Shown piece after piece: positions 19,062 through 28,572 of a stretch of 64,000 bases of DNA. The stretch is from RH-AL1 sp965198495 (GTDB lineage Bacteria > Pseudomonadota > Alphaproteobacteria > Rhizobiales > Beijerinckiaceae): positions 2,914,001-2,978,000 of the forward strand of contig CBDAPL010000001.1 of assembly GCA_965198495.1 (NCBI GenBank). The letters are read 5' to 3'. Position 1 is the first letter of the stretch, and each line of letters starts with the position of its first letter. Below the pieces are notes generated by a model. It saw only the letters and a program-made list of their open reading frames with translations. It searched no databases and was not told the DNA's origin. Both the position numbers and the translations under genes were made by a program.

Positions 19062-19387
19062 TATCCGTAGTAGCCGTACGACGGGGCGCCGTAGCCGAAA
19101 CCCGGATTGCCGTAGCCGTAGGCGGGTCTGTAGCCGTAGGCCGGCGCACCGTACCCGCCGTAACCGTAACCGTCGGATGCGGTCGCGCCGGCGATCCCGG
19201 CGCCGATAAGGCCGAGCGCCGCCCCCGCGACGGCCGCTCCGGCGGCATCGCCACGCGAGAAGTGACGATGACGAGCCTGCGCGACGTGGGCCCGCCGATG
19301 AACCGGCCGTGCCGATGCCGGTCCGATCGAAGGCATCGCGATGGCGGCGGTCAGGGCGACGAGCATGAGTTTACTGGAGCGTGTCAT
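19058..19387 (-). CDS. Secreted Gly/Tyr-rich small protein, 109 aa
   Basis: A signal peptide (MTRSSKLMLVALTAAIAMPSIGPASA) is followed by a His/Arg-rich stretch, a Gly/Ala-rich hydrophobic glycine-zipper-like segment (GAAVAGAALGLIGAGIAGA) and a C-terminal run of GYGY/APAYGY repeats. Many rhizobial genomes carry such short exported proteins; function unknown. The stop overlaps the end of ruvX on the other strand by 4 bp. Confidence 0.7.
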   Translation of the reverse strand: MTRSSKLMLVALTAAIAMPSIGPASARPVHRRAHVAQARHRHFSRGDAAGAAVAGAALGLIGAGIAGATASDGYGYGGYGAPAYGYRPAYGYGNPGFGYGAPSYGYYGY

Positions 19388-19414
19388 GTTTGATCTCCCA
19401 CGAGATAAAGCGCG

Positions 19415-19759
19415 TCAGTACCGCGACCGCAAAGCGGGAGACGGCTCATCGCTCGGACACGTGTGGTCGACCCCGAGAGGTATGCCGTTGACGCTGCGAT
19501 CGAAGTCGCCGACGTTCCAGCCGCCGATGAACGCGCAACGGTGAATCACCTTGACGGTGGACGCGTAGCCGTCGGGCGCGGGTGTGATCTGGTAGGACGG
19601 TTGCGTGTCGTAGCTCTCATCGTAGGGCGACGTGAACGGGTTCAACGGCGACGTTCGCGGTCCGAAAACGACCTGGGCGGATGCCGGCGACGCGATGGAC
19701 GCCAGGGCGACGACGGCAAGGCTCGCCATCATGGTCGCGCCGATGGAAGTCTTGCTCAT
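19415..19759 (-). CDS. Exported hypothetical protein, 114 aa
   Basis: From the ATG at 19759 (MSKTSIGATMMASLAVVALASIASPASA), a clear Sec signal peptide. The frame continues upstream without a plausible coding pattern. The mature part is short, with Pro/Ser/Tyr-rich sequence and two Cys (HRC and HTC) that could form a disulfide. It lies in tandem with the preceding Gly/Tyr-rich secreted protein gene (27-bp gap). No family recognised. Confidence 0.65.
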   Translation of the reverse strand: MSKTSIGATMMASLAVVALASIASPASAQVVFGPRTSPLNPFTSPYDESYDTQPSYQITPAPDGYASTVKVIHRCAFIGGWNVGDFDRSVNGIPLGVDHTCPSDEPSPALRSRY

Positions 19760-20009
19760 ACGCGTCGCTCCTGGTTGTTCATCGCGACAACTGAGCCTTG
19801 AAAGCCTTGGTTCCTGAGCCGAGCGCAGTCGAGCGTCACGATTACCGGCAGAGTGTGGCACGCCTGCTCTTGACGGCACCGGGAGCCCTGCGCAATTTGG
19901 CGCGATCTTGTCGGAAATGTGAGGCGTTCGCCACCTTTCACGAGACTGTAACAAGGCTTTCATCGTGTGCGGCTAGATCGCGAATCGGCTTCTGCGCTTA
20001 GGGGATGAC

Positions 20010-20393
20010 ATGAAGACACTTTTGCTTACGCTTTCGCTGCTCGGCTCGGCCCTCGCCGCTCCGGCGTTCGCCGCCGACCTCGGCGGCCCGATCCCCGCCC
20101 CGGCGCCGCCGCTCGTGCCGGAGAACATCTTCTCCTCCTACCGGTCGGCACCGGTGGTCGTGCAGATCGGCCCGACAACGAGCTACAGCACCATCATCTG
20201 CTCGAACTTCGCGAAATTGCCGGACGGCACGTGGAAGGCGCTCGGACCGACGGAGTTCAACCTCGGCTTCGTCGAGAACATCGTTCCGCCGCTGCGGCCG
20301 ATCAAGGTCGGCGGCTTCATCTACAACAACATCGACCTCTACTCGCAGCTCGAGGCTCAGTGCAGCTCCGCGCTGGTCACCGCGCGCTACTGA
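20010..20393 (+). CDS. Exported hypothetical protein, 127 aa
   Basis: A signal peptide MKTLLLTLSLLGSALAAPAFA is followed by a Pro-rich start of the mature protein (ADLGGPIPAPAPPLVPE) and a globular region with two Cys (IICSNF and AQCSSA), which probably form a disulfide. The family was not recognised. The gene stands alone, divergent from the 114-aa secreted protein gene, and is followed by a strong terminator. Confidence 0.7.
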   Translation: MKTLLLTLSLLGSALAAPAFAADLGGPIPAPAPPLVPENIFSSYRSAPVVVQIGPTTSYSTIICSNFAKLPDGTWKALGPTEFNLGFVENIVPPLRPIKVGGFIYNNIDLYSQLEAQCSSALVTARY

Positions 20394-20423
20394 GCAGCCT
20401 CACGTAGGCCACGTAACGACGAA

Positions 20424-20449
20424 GGCGGCCACCGGCCGCCTTTTTCTTT
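20424..20449 (+). terminator. Rho-independent terminator
   Basis: GGCGGCC (20424-20430), loop ACC, GGCCGCC (20434-20440), followed directly by TTTTTCTTT. It lies 30 bp downstream of the exported-protein gene ending at 20393. The best canonical terminator in the window. Confidence 0.9.
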
Positions 20450-20594
20450 GCCCCGGATGTTCTTTGCCTTGGATGAAGGTGTTTGCCGCGCGACGGTCGG
20501 CGGATGCCGACCTATGACAGGAAGCGGAGCTTTTGCGCGGCTTTGCCGTTGATCCAAGGGCAACGACATGCTGCCGCCGCCGCGAGGTTCAACG

Positions 20595-21041
20595 ATGGCC
20601 GACGCCAAGCCGAACATGACCTATTGGCATGTCTTCACCAACGCGGCTGGCGCCAGCGAGCAGAAGCTGTGCAGCCTCGAAAACTTCGTGCTCAAGGGCA
20701 TCAACCCCGACGTCGCGCCGCAATGGAACGACAAGATGGAGCCGAGCAAGGCGGGGGTGACCTTCACGGTGCTGCCGGTCGGCTGGATCGGCGAGTGGCA
20801 CGAGAATCCCAGGCCGCAGTGGATCGCTGTCCTGTCGGGTCGCTGGTTCGTCGAGACGATGGACGGCCATCGCGTCGAGATGGGTCCGGGCGAACTGATG
20901 ATGGGCGAGGATCAGAACACCAGGGAGCGCGACGGCCGCAAAGGGCATCTCTCCGGCACCGTGGGCGACGAGCCCTGCACGATGATCGTGACGGGGCTGG
21001 AGGTCGAGCCGACCGTCGATCAGCCCGGTAGATTCAAATAG
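20595..21041 (+). CDS. Cupin-fold protein
   Basis: 148 aa from the ATG at 20595 (MADAKPNMTYWHVF); an ATG at 20568 is also possible. The beta-barrel shows GEWHENPRPQWIAVLSGRWFVETMDGHRVEMGPGELMMGED, the two cupin motifs with His as a metal ligand. The second motif is partly degenerate (GEDQN in place of GxxH). Function unknown; related cupins lie next to sugar or alcohol oxidoreductases. It is 53 bp upstream of the GMC oxidoreductase gene in the same direction, so an operon is likely. Confidence 0.75.
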   Translation: MADAKPNMTYWHVFTNAAGASEQKLCSLENFVLKGINPDVAPQWNDKMEPSKAGVTFTVLPVGWIGEWHENPRPQWIAVLSGRWFVETMDGHRVEMGPGELMMGEDQNTRERDGRKGHLSGTVGDEPCTMIVTGLEVEPTVDQPGRFK

Positions 21042-21094
21042 GTCGGGCGCCATAATCGGTCGCAGACCGCTACGAACCAGCCGAGGTCGGCCAG

Positions 21095-22660
21095 ATGAGC
21101 ACACATTACGACGTCATCGTGATTGGCAGCGGACCCGGTGGCGGTTCGCTCGCGCAACGGCTGGCGCCGACCGGCAAGCGCATCCTGATGCTGGAGCGTG
21201 GCGATTATCTTCCGCGATCGCAGAAAAACTGGGACGCGAAGACGGTGTTCGTCGACGGCACCTATCAGGTCAAGGACACCTGGTACGGCAAGGACGGCGC
21301 CACGTTCCAGCCCGGCCTGCACCGCTTCGTCGGCGGCAATTCCAAGGTGTACGGCGCGGCGCTGTTTCGCCTGCGCGAGAAGGACTTCGGCGAGGTCCAC
21401 CACCATGACGGTATCTCGCCGGCCTGGCCGCTCGGCTACGACGTGTTCGAGCCGTACTACGGCGAAGCCGAGAAACTTTTCCAGGTTCATGGCCAGCGCG
21501 GCGAAGACCCGCTCGAACCCTGGACGTCGTCGCCCTACGCCTATCCGCCGGTTTCACACGAGCCGCGCATCCAGGGCCTGAGCGACAGGTGGGCTCGCGA
21601 GGGCCTGCATCCCTTCCATCTGCCGCTCGGCATTCTGCTCGACGAGAAGAACGGCCAGGTGACGCCATCGAGCCCGTGCATCCGCTGCGACGCGTTCGAC
21701 GGCTTCCCGTGCGCGATCAACGCCAAGGCTGATTCGCAGATCATCTGTGTCGATCCGACCCTGAAGCTGCACGACAATTTCACGCTGCTGACCAACGCCT
21801 ACGTCTCGAAGCTCGATACCGACCCGACGGGTCGAAGCGTCAGTACCGTGCACGTGACACGCCATGGCATCGCGGAGACCTACAGCGCCGATATCGTCGT
21901 GGTCGCCTGCGGGGCGCTGAGTTCGGCCCTGCTGCTGCTGCGCTCGGCCAACGACAAGCATCCCGCCGGCCTTGCCAACGGATCGGACCAGGTCGGTCGC
22001 AATTACATGCGCCACAACATGAGCGTGCTGATGGCTCTGCTCAAAGAGCCCAATCATACCGTCTTCCAGAAGACGCTTGCCGTCAGCGACTTCTACTTCG
22101 GATCGCCGGAGACGGATTACCCGCTCGGCCTGATCCAGATGTGCGCGACCTCGCATGGCGAACAGATACGCGGCGAGGCGCTCCCGTCATGGCTGTCCTT
22201 CGCGCCGGAAATGCCGTTCGAGAAGATGGCCGAGCACTCGATGGACTTCTGGCTGCAGACAGAGGACCTGCCCAACCCCGACAACCGCATCCGCTACGAC
22301 GGCGATCGCGTGACGCTCGCCCTGACGGAGAGCAACGAGATCGAGGCCAAGGGCCTGAAGAAGAAGCTCGAGCAGATCCTGAACGCGGCCGGCGAGCGCC
22401 ACATGCTGATGGACCGCAGCCTGTACCTCGGCAAGAACATCCCGCTGAACGGAACAGCCCACCAAGCCGGCACCTGCCGGTTCGGTACGGACCCGAAGAC
22501 GTCGGTGCTCGACCTCGACTGCAAGGCGCACGAGCTGGACAACCTCTACGTCACCGACGCCAGCTTCTTTCCGTCGATCGGCGCGGTCAACCCGACGCTG
22601 ACGATCATCGCCAACGCCTTGCGCGTTGCCGATCGGATCAAGGAGAGGCTGGCGGCCTGA
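21095..22660 (+). CDS. GMC-family FAD-dependent oxidoreductase
   Basis: 521 aa, cytoplasmic (no signal peptide). The Rossmann FAD motif is YDVIVIGSGPGGGSLAQRLAP…LMLERG at residues 5-36. FVGGNSKVYGAALFR is the GMC signature region. A Cys-rich patch (SPCIRCDAFDGFPC) occurs in the gluconate or choline dehydrogenase-like subset. The C-terminal active-site region has GTAHQAGTCRFG and AVNPTLTIIANALRVAD. It oxidises an alcohol or sugar, substrate unknown. The upstream cupin and the convergent 70-aa membrane protein may be partners. Confidence 0.88.
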   Translation: MSTHYDVIVIGSGPGGGSLAQRLAPTGKRILMLERGDYLPRSQKNWDAKTVFVDGTYQVKDTWYGKDGATFQPGLHRFVGGNSKVYGAALFRLREKDFGEVHHHDGISPAWPLGYDVFEPYYGEAEKLFQVHGQRGEDPLEPWTSSPYAYPPVSHEPRIQGLSDRWAREGLHPFHLPLGILLDEKNGQVTPSSPCIRCDAFDGFPCAINAKADSQIICVDPTLKLHDNFTLLTNAYVSKLDTDPTGRSVSTVHVTRHGIAETYSADIVVVACGALSSALLLLRSANDKHPAGLANGSDQVGRNYMRHNMSVLMALLKEPNHTVFQKTLAVSDFYFGSPETDYPLGLIQMCATSHGEQIRGEALPSWLSFAPEMPFEKMAEHSMDFWLQTEDLPNPDNRIRYDGDRVTLALTESNEIEAKGLKKKLEQILNAAGERHMLMDRSLYLGKNIPLNGTAHQAGTCRFGTDPKTSVLDLDCKAHELDNLYVTDASFFPSIGAVNPTLTIIANALRVADRIKERLAA

Positions 22661-22677
22661 GGGGCGAGCCGCCGTCG

Positions 22678-22890
22678 CTACCAGGGACGGTGGCGGATCC
22701 TCGTCAGCATGCCGAGGCCGGACACGACCAGCGCGCCGGCGACCGCGATACCGATCCAGTAGCTCGCCGTAGCCGCCGCATAGACCGCATGCGCGCTTAT
22801 GAAGGCGTTGACCAGTTCCGCCAGGAGCCCCATCCAGAACAGGCCGTAGCCCCACCCGGCGAGCTGCCGGCCACTCATCCTACCAAACAT
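22678..22890 (-). CDS. Small membrane protein, 70 aa
   Basis: Two hydrophobic helices (about residues 10-32 and 42-62: GYGLFWMGLLAELVNAFI and YWIGIAVAGALVVSGLGML) with a basic C-terminus RIRHRPW. An AAGGGC ribosome site lies a few bases before the ATG. It converges with the GMC gene with a 17-bp gap. Family not recognised; coding is likely but not certain. Confidence 0.5.
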   Translation of the reverse strand: MFGRMSGRQLAGWGYGLFWMGLLAELVNAFISAHAVYAAATASYWIGIAVAGALVVSGLGMLTRIRHRPW

Positions 22891-23037
22891 CTTAATTGCC
22901 CTTTAACTATGCATCGTGAACCGCGTGAGTTCTATATAGCACACGCGACAGGCATAATACATCGGTCAATGGGCAGAAAAAGCGCTTTTCGCCTTTGCGC
23001 TCCGTGTGCTGATGCACCGAAAAAAGGCAGTCGCCGT

Positions 23038-24909
23038 TTACTCCTCGCCCGGCAGCGCTTTTCCCGAGGCGGCGAGCACCCGCGCGGTCGTCTCCCTCCG
23101 CACCGTCTCCGTGCGACGGTTCATGTCCTTGACCCGCAGCGACATCTTGATCGCGCGGCGCTCCTCGGCGCGGCCCGCCACCGGCTGCAACACCTTGCGA
23201 TATTCGTCCCGCTTCTCGTGGATCGAGGCGATCACCAGGCCCATGGCGATCCCCATGTCGGTCAGCACGGCCTCCGAGAGTTGCAGGCTCGCCTCGATCG
23301 TCTCCGGCACCGCGTCGGTGACACCGAGCTTGTAGAGCCGCGCCGCGCGTTCGGCGTCCCGCGCCCGCGCCACGATCGTCAGATCAGGCCGCGCCGCCCG
23401 GACCTGCCGCACGATCTCCTCGGCGACATCGGCGTTGTCGAGCGTGATGACGAGCGCGCTCGCGGTGGCGAGGCCGCAGCGCTGGAGGAACTCGAGTCGC
23501 GCGGCGTTGCCCCAGATGATGTCGATGCCGGCGTCGCGAAACGCGCGCACGGTCGCGACGTTCTCGTCCACCGCGAGGTAGGAGATCGCGTGCTTGCGCA
23601 TCATCTCGCCGATCAGTTGCCCGACGCGCCCGTAGCCGACGAGCAGCGCGCGCGGCGCGGTGGGCGCCGACAAGGGAGGCATCTCGGCAAGAGGTCGGTC
23701 CGCCCGCGGCATGCGGCGGACCAGACGTCGCGCGAGGATCGCGAGGACCGGCACGGCGAACAGCGAGAGCGTGACGGCGATCTCGATGTGCGCCCCGGTG
23801 CGCGCGGCGACGATCTTGCCCTCGACGGCGGCGGCGATCAGCACGAAGGCGAACTCTCCGCCGGGCGCGAGCATCAGCGCCGCCTCGGTCGCCACGCGCC
23901 ACGGCAGCGTCATCGCGCGCGCGGCGAGGAAGGTGACCACCACCTTGATCGCGATGAACGCGGCGGCCAGCCCCAACGTGAGGCCGGGATGGAGAGCGAC
24001 CTGTCTGAAATCGAGGCCGGCGCCGATCGCGACGAAGAACAGGCCAAGCAGGAGCCCCTTGAACGGCTCGATCGTCACCTCGATCTCGCGCCGATACTCG
24101 GTCTCGGCGAGGAGGAGGCCGGCGATGAAGGCGCCGAGCCCCATCGACACGCCGCTGAGCGCGGTGACGACGCCGGTGCCGATCACCACCAGCAGGCACG
24201 CCGCCATGAAGAATTCCGTCGAGCCGGCCGCCGCGACATGGTGGAAGAGCGGCCGCATCAGCAGCCGGCCGCCGCCGACCAGGAGCAGCAGCCCGCAGAT
24301 CGCCGGCAGCAGCGTATAGGCGATGGTCAGCCATAGATTGCCGCCGGTGCGAATCGACAGCATCGTCACGAGAAAGATCAACGGCGCGACCATCAGGTCC
24401 TGGAACAAGAGGACTGAGAAGACGGTGCGACCGGCGCCGGTGCCGAGACGCCGGCGCTCCGCCATGACGGGGATGATGACGGCCGTCGAGGAGAGCGCGA
24501 GCGAGGCGCCGACGACGAGCGCCGCGGCCGGCGGCTGCCCGACATAAAGCGCCAGCGCGCCCAGCACCGCGCCGCTGACGAGAAGCTGCAGCGCGCCGAG
24601 GCCGAAGACGAGTCGGCGAAGGCGGGTGAGGCGCTCGAACGACAGTTCGAGCCCGATCATGAACAGGAGGAAGACGACGCCGAACGCCGCGAACGGCTCG
24701 ATGTCCCTGATGTCGCCGAACACAAGCATCGCGAGCGGGCCATGGCGCGGCGCGAGCGCACCGAGCCCATATGGCCCGAGTGCCGCACCGGCCGACAGGA
24801 AACCGATGACCGGGCTGATCTTCAGGCGGCGGAACACCGGGACGATCAACCCAGCCGTCGCGAGAAACAGCAGCGTGTCCTTGTATTGCTCCGGGGCTAA
24901 GGCGACCAT
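23038..24909 (-). CDS. Kef-type K+/H+ antiporter (CPA2) with RCK domain
   Basis: 623 aa. The N-terminal CPA2 transporter has about 12 membrane segments, with the family motifs VFLLFMIGLELSFERL, ALSSTAVIIPVMAERR and LLFQDLMVAPL. A C-terminal TrkA-N/RCK domain follows at about residue 415 (RALLVGYGRVGQLIGEMM… Rossmann GxGxxG, and a glutamate/aspartate acceptor in VDENVATV). A basic tail closes it. It exports K+ in exchange for H+, as in electrophile protection by KefB/KefC. No KefG/KefF-type ancillary oxidoreductase is adjacent. Confidence 0.9.
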   Translation of the reverse strand: MVALAPEQYKDTLLFLATAGLIVPVFRRLKISPVIGFLSAGAALGPYGLGALAPRHGPLAMLVFGDIRDIEPFAAFGVVFLLFMIGLELSFERLTRLRRLVFGLGALQLLVSGAVLGALALYVGQPPAAALVVGASLALSSTAVIIPVMAERRRLGTGAGRTVFSVLLFQDLMVAPLIFLVTMLSIRTGGNLWLTIAYTLLPAICGLLLLVGGGRLLMRPLFHHVAAAGSTEFFMAACLLVVIGTGVVTALSGVSMGLGAFIAGLLLAETEYRREIEVTIEPFKGLLLGLFFVAIGAGLDFRQVALHPGLTLGLAAAFIAIKVVVTFLAARAMTLPWRVATEAALMLAPGGEFAFVLIAAAVEGKIVAARTGAHIEIAVTLSLFAVPVLAILARRLVRRMPRADRPLAEMPPLSAPTAPRALLVGYGRVGQLIGEMMRKHAISYLAVDENVATVRAFRDAGIDIIWGNAARLEFLQRCGLATASALVITLDNADVAEEIVRQVRAARPDLTIVARARDAERAARLYKLGVTDAVPETIEASLQLSEAVLTDMGIAMGLVIASIHEKRDEYRKVLQPVAGRAEERRAIKMSLRVKDMNRRTETVRRETTARVLAASGKALPGEE

Positions 24910-25093
24910 CTTTCTCCGAACGTGAGAGTGGCGCGGCGGCGACTATGCTGGCCTGTTCGCCTGCCCGAGTACCCTTGAAATGCTCCGATGGGCAATCGGG
25001 TAGAATTTTCCTCGCGCGAAGGCGGGAGATGGGGCCGCCACCGTTTTCATTCGCCGGAGGCCAACGCTTGGGCGCGGGGCGTCTCGGCGGGCC

Positions 25094-27922
25094 TCAGGCG
25101 CGGCGTCGCACGACGGCCCGCGGTCGCGTGGCCGGCTCACCGTCGCGCAGGCCCTCGAAATAGGCAGGCAGACCTGCGGCGGGAACGGGATGGCTGAAGA
25201 GGAAACCCTGCGCCTCGTGGCAGTGCTCCGCGCGCAGGAACGCCAGCTGTTCCTCGCTCTCGACACCCTCCGCGATCGTGCGCATGCCGAGGCTGCGGCA
25301 CAGGGCGATGATCGTGCGGGCGATCGCGCTGGCCTCCGCGTTGGTGCAGACGTCGCAGGTGAAGCTCCGGTCGATCTTGACCTTGTCGAACGGGAAACTC
25401 CGGAGGTAGCTCAGCGAGGAATAGCCGGTCCCGAAATCGTCCATCGAGATCTTGATGCCCAACTCGCGAAGCTGGTTGAGCGCGACGAGCGTGGGCGCGT
25501 TGTTGGTGAGCAGCACGCTCTCGGTGATTTCGAGATCGAGCCGATGGGCGGGGAGCCCCGTATCGAAGAGGGCCTCGATGACCTTCGCCACGAGGCGCCC
25601 TTCCCGGAATTGCGCGGCCGATACATTGACGGCGACGGTAATGGGCCGGGGCCAAGTCGCGGCATCCCGGCACGCGCGTTCGAGCACCCAGTCGCCGATC
25701 TGGGTGATGAAGCCGATCTCTTCCGCCAGAGGGATGAACGCCGAGGGCGGCACCAGGCCACGTCCGGGATGACGCCAGCGCACGAGCGCCTCGACGCCGC
25801 TGACGCGATGTTCCACCACATCGAAGATGGGCTGGTAGTAGAGTTCGAGCTGATCCTTCTCGATCGCCTCGCGCAGATCGAGCTCGAGCAGGCGGCGCGC
25901 CTGCAATTGCTCGTCCATCTCGCTCTCGAAGTAGCGCCAGGTGTTGCGGCCATCCGCCTTGGCCTTGTAGAGGGCGACGTCGGCGTTCTTCAGGAGCTTT
26001 CCGTAGGACGTGCCGTCGACCGGCGCGAGCGATATGCCGATGCTGACGCCGACGGAGATCCTGTTGCCGTCGATCTCGAAGGGCGCGGCGAGCGCCTTGC
26101 TGATGCGGCGCGCGAGGATCGAGGCCTCCTCGACGCCCCCGACGATCGGCTGGACGATCGCGAACTCGTCGCCGCCCAGGCGCGCGACCATGTCCGAGTC
26201 TTGAAGGCAGCCCTTGAGGCAGGTGGAGACCGCGCGTAGCAGTTCGTCGCCGAAGGGATGGCCGAGCGTGTCGTTGACCTGCTTGAAGTGATCGAGATCG
26301 AGGCAGAGGAGCGCGAACGGCTGCCCGCCTTTCGCGGCGATCAAGGCGGAGTCGACGCGCTCGGCGAACAGCGCGCGGTTGGGCAGGCCGGTCAAGGCGT
26401 CGTGACGCGCCATGAAAGCGATCTTCTCCTGCGCCCGCATCCGGTCGGTGACGTCCTCATAGGTGGCGAGCCAGGAGCCGTCCTCGAGCGGGCGATGCGA
26501 CATCACCAAGAGACGCCCATCGTCCATCCGCAGCAACTTGGTGACCGGTTCACGACGCTCGATGCGCGCCGTGACCTTGTCGAGGAACGCGCGCACGGAG
26601 CATCTCGAATTGCTGGCGGCGAAGCCGCGCGTCACCAGGATCTCCAAGCTCATGCCATGCGACACATCGCTGTCGCGCAAACCGAAAAGGTTGCGGAACT
26701 GCGCGTTGAAGACCCGAAGGCGATTGCTCGAGTCGAACAGGCACAAGCCTTGAGACAGATTGGCCAGCGCCGCATCGAGCCAGAGATTCGTCGCCTTCAG
26801 GGCGGCTTGCTGCGCCTTGACCAGGGTAGTGTCGCTGCAAACGATGATGCTGCCGCCGTCCCGCGTGGTGTTCTGGCTGATGCGCAACCAGCGGCCGCCA
26901 GGCAACTCGGCCTCGCACGTCGACGCTTGCGCGAGCCGCTCGAGCGTGCCGCCGGGCCTCTGCGCCAGCCGCACGACGACCGGCTCCGCCTCCGCGCCGA
27001 CCTGGAGCGGACCCGCTAGGACCGCGAGCAGCAGCGAGGCCTGCGGGTTGGCGAGGGCGATCTTGTTGTCGGGGCCGATCACCACGACGCCATCGCTGGA
27101 GCTTTCAAGCGCGTCGGCGAGCCTCATCTGCGCCGACCGGCGCAACTCGACCTCGCGATCCATGCTCGTCTTGATGTTGCCGCGCATGATGTCCATCGAC
27201 TTCAGAAGGGCGCCGAGTTCGTCGCCGTCGCCGGCGGGTACGACCACCTCGAGATCGCCGGCGGCGATCCGCTCGGCGACGATGGACGCCTTCGTGATCG
27301 CGACGACGATCCTGCGCGCGAGAAACCAGGCGATCGATCCTGATGTGACGAGCGCCAGCAGCGTCATGAGAAAGTTGAAGCGCGAATCGGCCTGCACCGT
27401 GCGATGCGCCGCCTGCCGGAAGGTGAACCCGTCGCCGGCCGTGTAATTGATCAGGAGCTCGATCTCCTGGCCGACCGCCGCTGCGTCGTCGTCGACGGCG
27501 CGCCAGCTTGCGTCCGTGTCCGACCCGTCCGATGCCAAAGCGCGCGCCTTGCTCCAGGCCTTCATCGCCGCGTTGACCTTACCGGCGACGGCGACGGCGC
27601 GCGGCGATTGAGCACGCTCGGAGGCGATGGCGAGATCGTCGTTCACCGAGGCTTCGAGCTCGGCGATCTTGGTTTCGAGCTTGCCGCGAACGGCGGGATC
27701 CCTGGTCAACAAGCGGCGCGCGTGAGCGGCCTGCAGGCTGTTGAAATCGGCCGCCGCGGCGCGCGCGTAGTTGATCGACATCAGCGATTGATCGTACGTC
27801 CGGTCGATCAAGCTCGCTTCGTGCCGCAGGGTATTGACCGCGTTCAAACCAAGAGCGGCGGTCACGAGCCCCATGGCGAGGAAGGCAAGCAGGATCTGAC
27901 CGCGGATCGTCTTCAGCATCAT
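25094..27922 (-). CDS. Membrane PAS-GGDEF-EAL cyclic-di-GMP signalling protein
   Basis: 942 aa from the ATG at 27922 (MMLKTIRGQILLAFL). TM1 lies at about residues 10-30, then a helical periplasmic sensor of about 155 residues, TM2 at about 190-210 and a HAMP linker. Two PAS-like domains follow (SSSDGVVVIGPDN…, then LDAALANLSQGLCLFD…). The GGDEF domain has intact RLGGDEFA near residue 580. The EAL domain has YYQPIFDV, GVEALVRWRHP near 710, and DDFGTGYSSLSYL. Both catalytic signatures look intact, so it could make and break c-di-GMP. It is monocistronic. Confidence 0.92.
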   Translation of the reverse strand: MMLKTIRGQILLAFLAMGLVTAALGLNAVNTLRHEASLIDRTYDQSLMSINYARAAAADFNSLQAAHARRLLTRDPAVRGKLETKIAELEASVNDDLAIASERAQSPRAVAVAGKVNAAMKAWSKARALASDGSDTDASWRAVDDDAAAVGQEIELLINYTAGDGFTFRQAAHRTVQADSRFNFLMTLLALVTSGSIAWFLARRIVVAITKASIVAERIAAGDLEVVVPAGDGDELGALLKSMDIMRGNIKTSMDREVELRRSAQMRLADALESSSDGVVVIGPDNKIALANPQASLLLAVLAGPLQVGAEAEPVVVRLAQRPGGTLERLAQASTCEAELPGGRWLRISQNTTRDGGSIIVCSDTTLVKAQQAALKATNLWLDAALANLSQGLCLFDSSNRLRVFNAQFRNLFGLRDSDVSHGMSLEILVTRGFAASNSRCSVRAFLDKVTARIERREPVTKLLRMDDGRLLVMSHRPLEDGSWLATYEDVTDRMRAQEKIAFMARHDALTGLPNRALFAERVDSALIAAKGGQPFALLCLDLDHFKQVNDTLGHPFGDELLRAVSTCLKGCLQDSDMVARLGGDEFAIVQPIVGGVEEASILARRISKALAAPFEIDGNRISVGVSIGISLAPVDGTSYGKLLKNADVALYKAKADGRNTWRYFESEMDEQLQARRLLELDLREAIEKDQLELYYQPIFDVVEHRVSGVEALVRWRHPGRGLVPPSAFIPLAEEIGFITQIGDWVLERACRDAATWPRPITVAVNVSAAQFREGRLVAKVIEALFDTGLPAHRLDLEITESVLLTNNAPTLVALNQLRELGIKISMDDFGTGYSSLSYLRSFPFDKVKIDRSFTCDVCTNAEASAIARTIIALCRSLGMRTIAEGVESEEQLAFLRAEHCHEAQGFLFSHPVPAAGLPAYFEGLRDGEPATRPRAVVRRRA

Positions 27923-28149
27923 AACACGCCATAGGAGAACGGACGGGCTTCTCGCGCGCAGAACGCGTGCGGGCTTCGGATACACGCCAGCCCGCACCAC
28001 CATCTATAGGCGCGGCTCGCTTAATCCTTTGATAAAGCTCGACGCGGCGGCAATGACGCGGATTTGAACGATCCGCTTCAGCGGCCTTTAATTTGTTTAT
28101 CGTTCAACTTCTTTTTAGGACCGACACCCGGTAGCTTGAGCCATCTGCC

Positions 28150-28512
28150 ATGTTGAACTGTGTAAAACCCAGCCCGCTAGCGATCGCCCTGACGGTGCTC
28201 GCCGCGGCCGCAGCCCTCGGCATCGGCGGCCTGTGCGCCGCGGCGACGGAGACGATCATATCGCAGAAAGGCCAACAGTTCTCGCCATCGACGATCACGC
28301 TGACGGCGGGTCAGTCGATCACGATCATCAACGACGACGCCGACCTTCTCCACCACGTCTATGTCGAGTCGGATGTGTTCAACTTCGACTCTGGCGACCA
28401 GAACCCCGGCAGCCGAACGCCGGTCGTCTTCACCACCGCCGGCGATTTCAAGGTGCTGTGCGGCATTCATCCTAAGATGAAGCTGCTCGTCCACGTCCGG
28501 CAGAATGGCTGA
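28150..28512 (+). CDS. Exported cupredoxin (plastocyanin-like blue copper protein)
   Basis: 120 aa with a signal peptide (about residues 1-32). The mature domain has the type 1 copper ligands His68 or His69 (DADLLHHVYVES), Cys104, His107 and Met110 (KVLCGIHPKMKL), spaced as in plastocyanin or amicyanin. It is a periplasmic electron carrier. It converges on the DoxX-like gene and lies near a di-heme peroxidase gene, which could exchange electrons with it; that link is inference. Confidence 0.85.
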   Translation: MLNCVKPSPLAIALTVLAAAAALGIGGLCAAATETIISQKGQQFSPSTITLTAGQSITIINDDADLLHHVYVESDVFNFDSGDQNPGSRTPVVFTTAGDFKVLCGIHPKMKLLVHVRQNG

Positions 28513-28517
28513 ACGAA

Positions 28518-28550
28518 GAGGGACGCGAGCGCCGAGCGACCGCGTCCCTC
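28518..28550. terminator. Hairpin between convergent cupredoxin and DoxX-like genes
   Basis: GAGGGACGCG (28518-28527) pairs perfectly with CGCGTCCCTC (28541-28550), with a 13-base loop. No T-run follows on either strand, so it is a weaker or bidirectional terminator candidate. Confidence 0.5.
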
Positions 28551-28572
28551 CACCAAGTAAGCGTGCCTTCGA

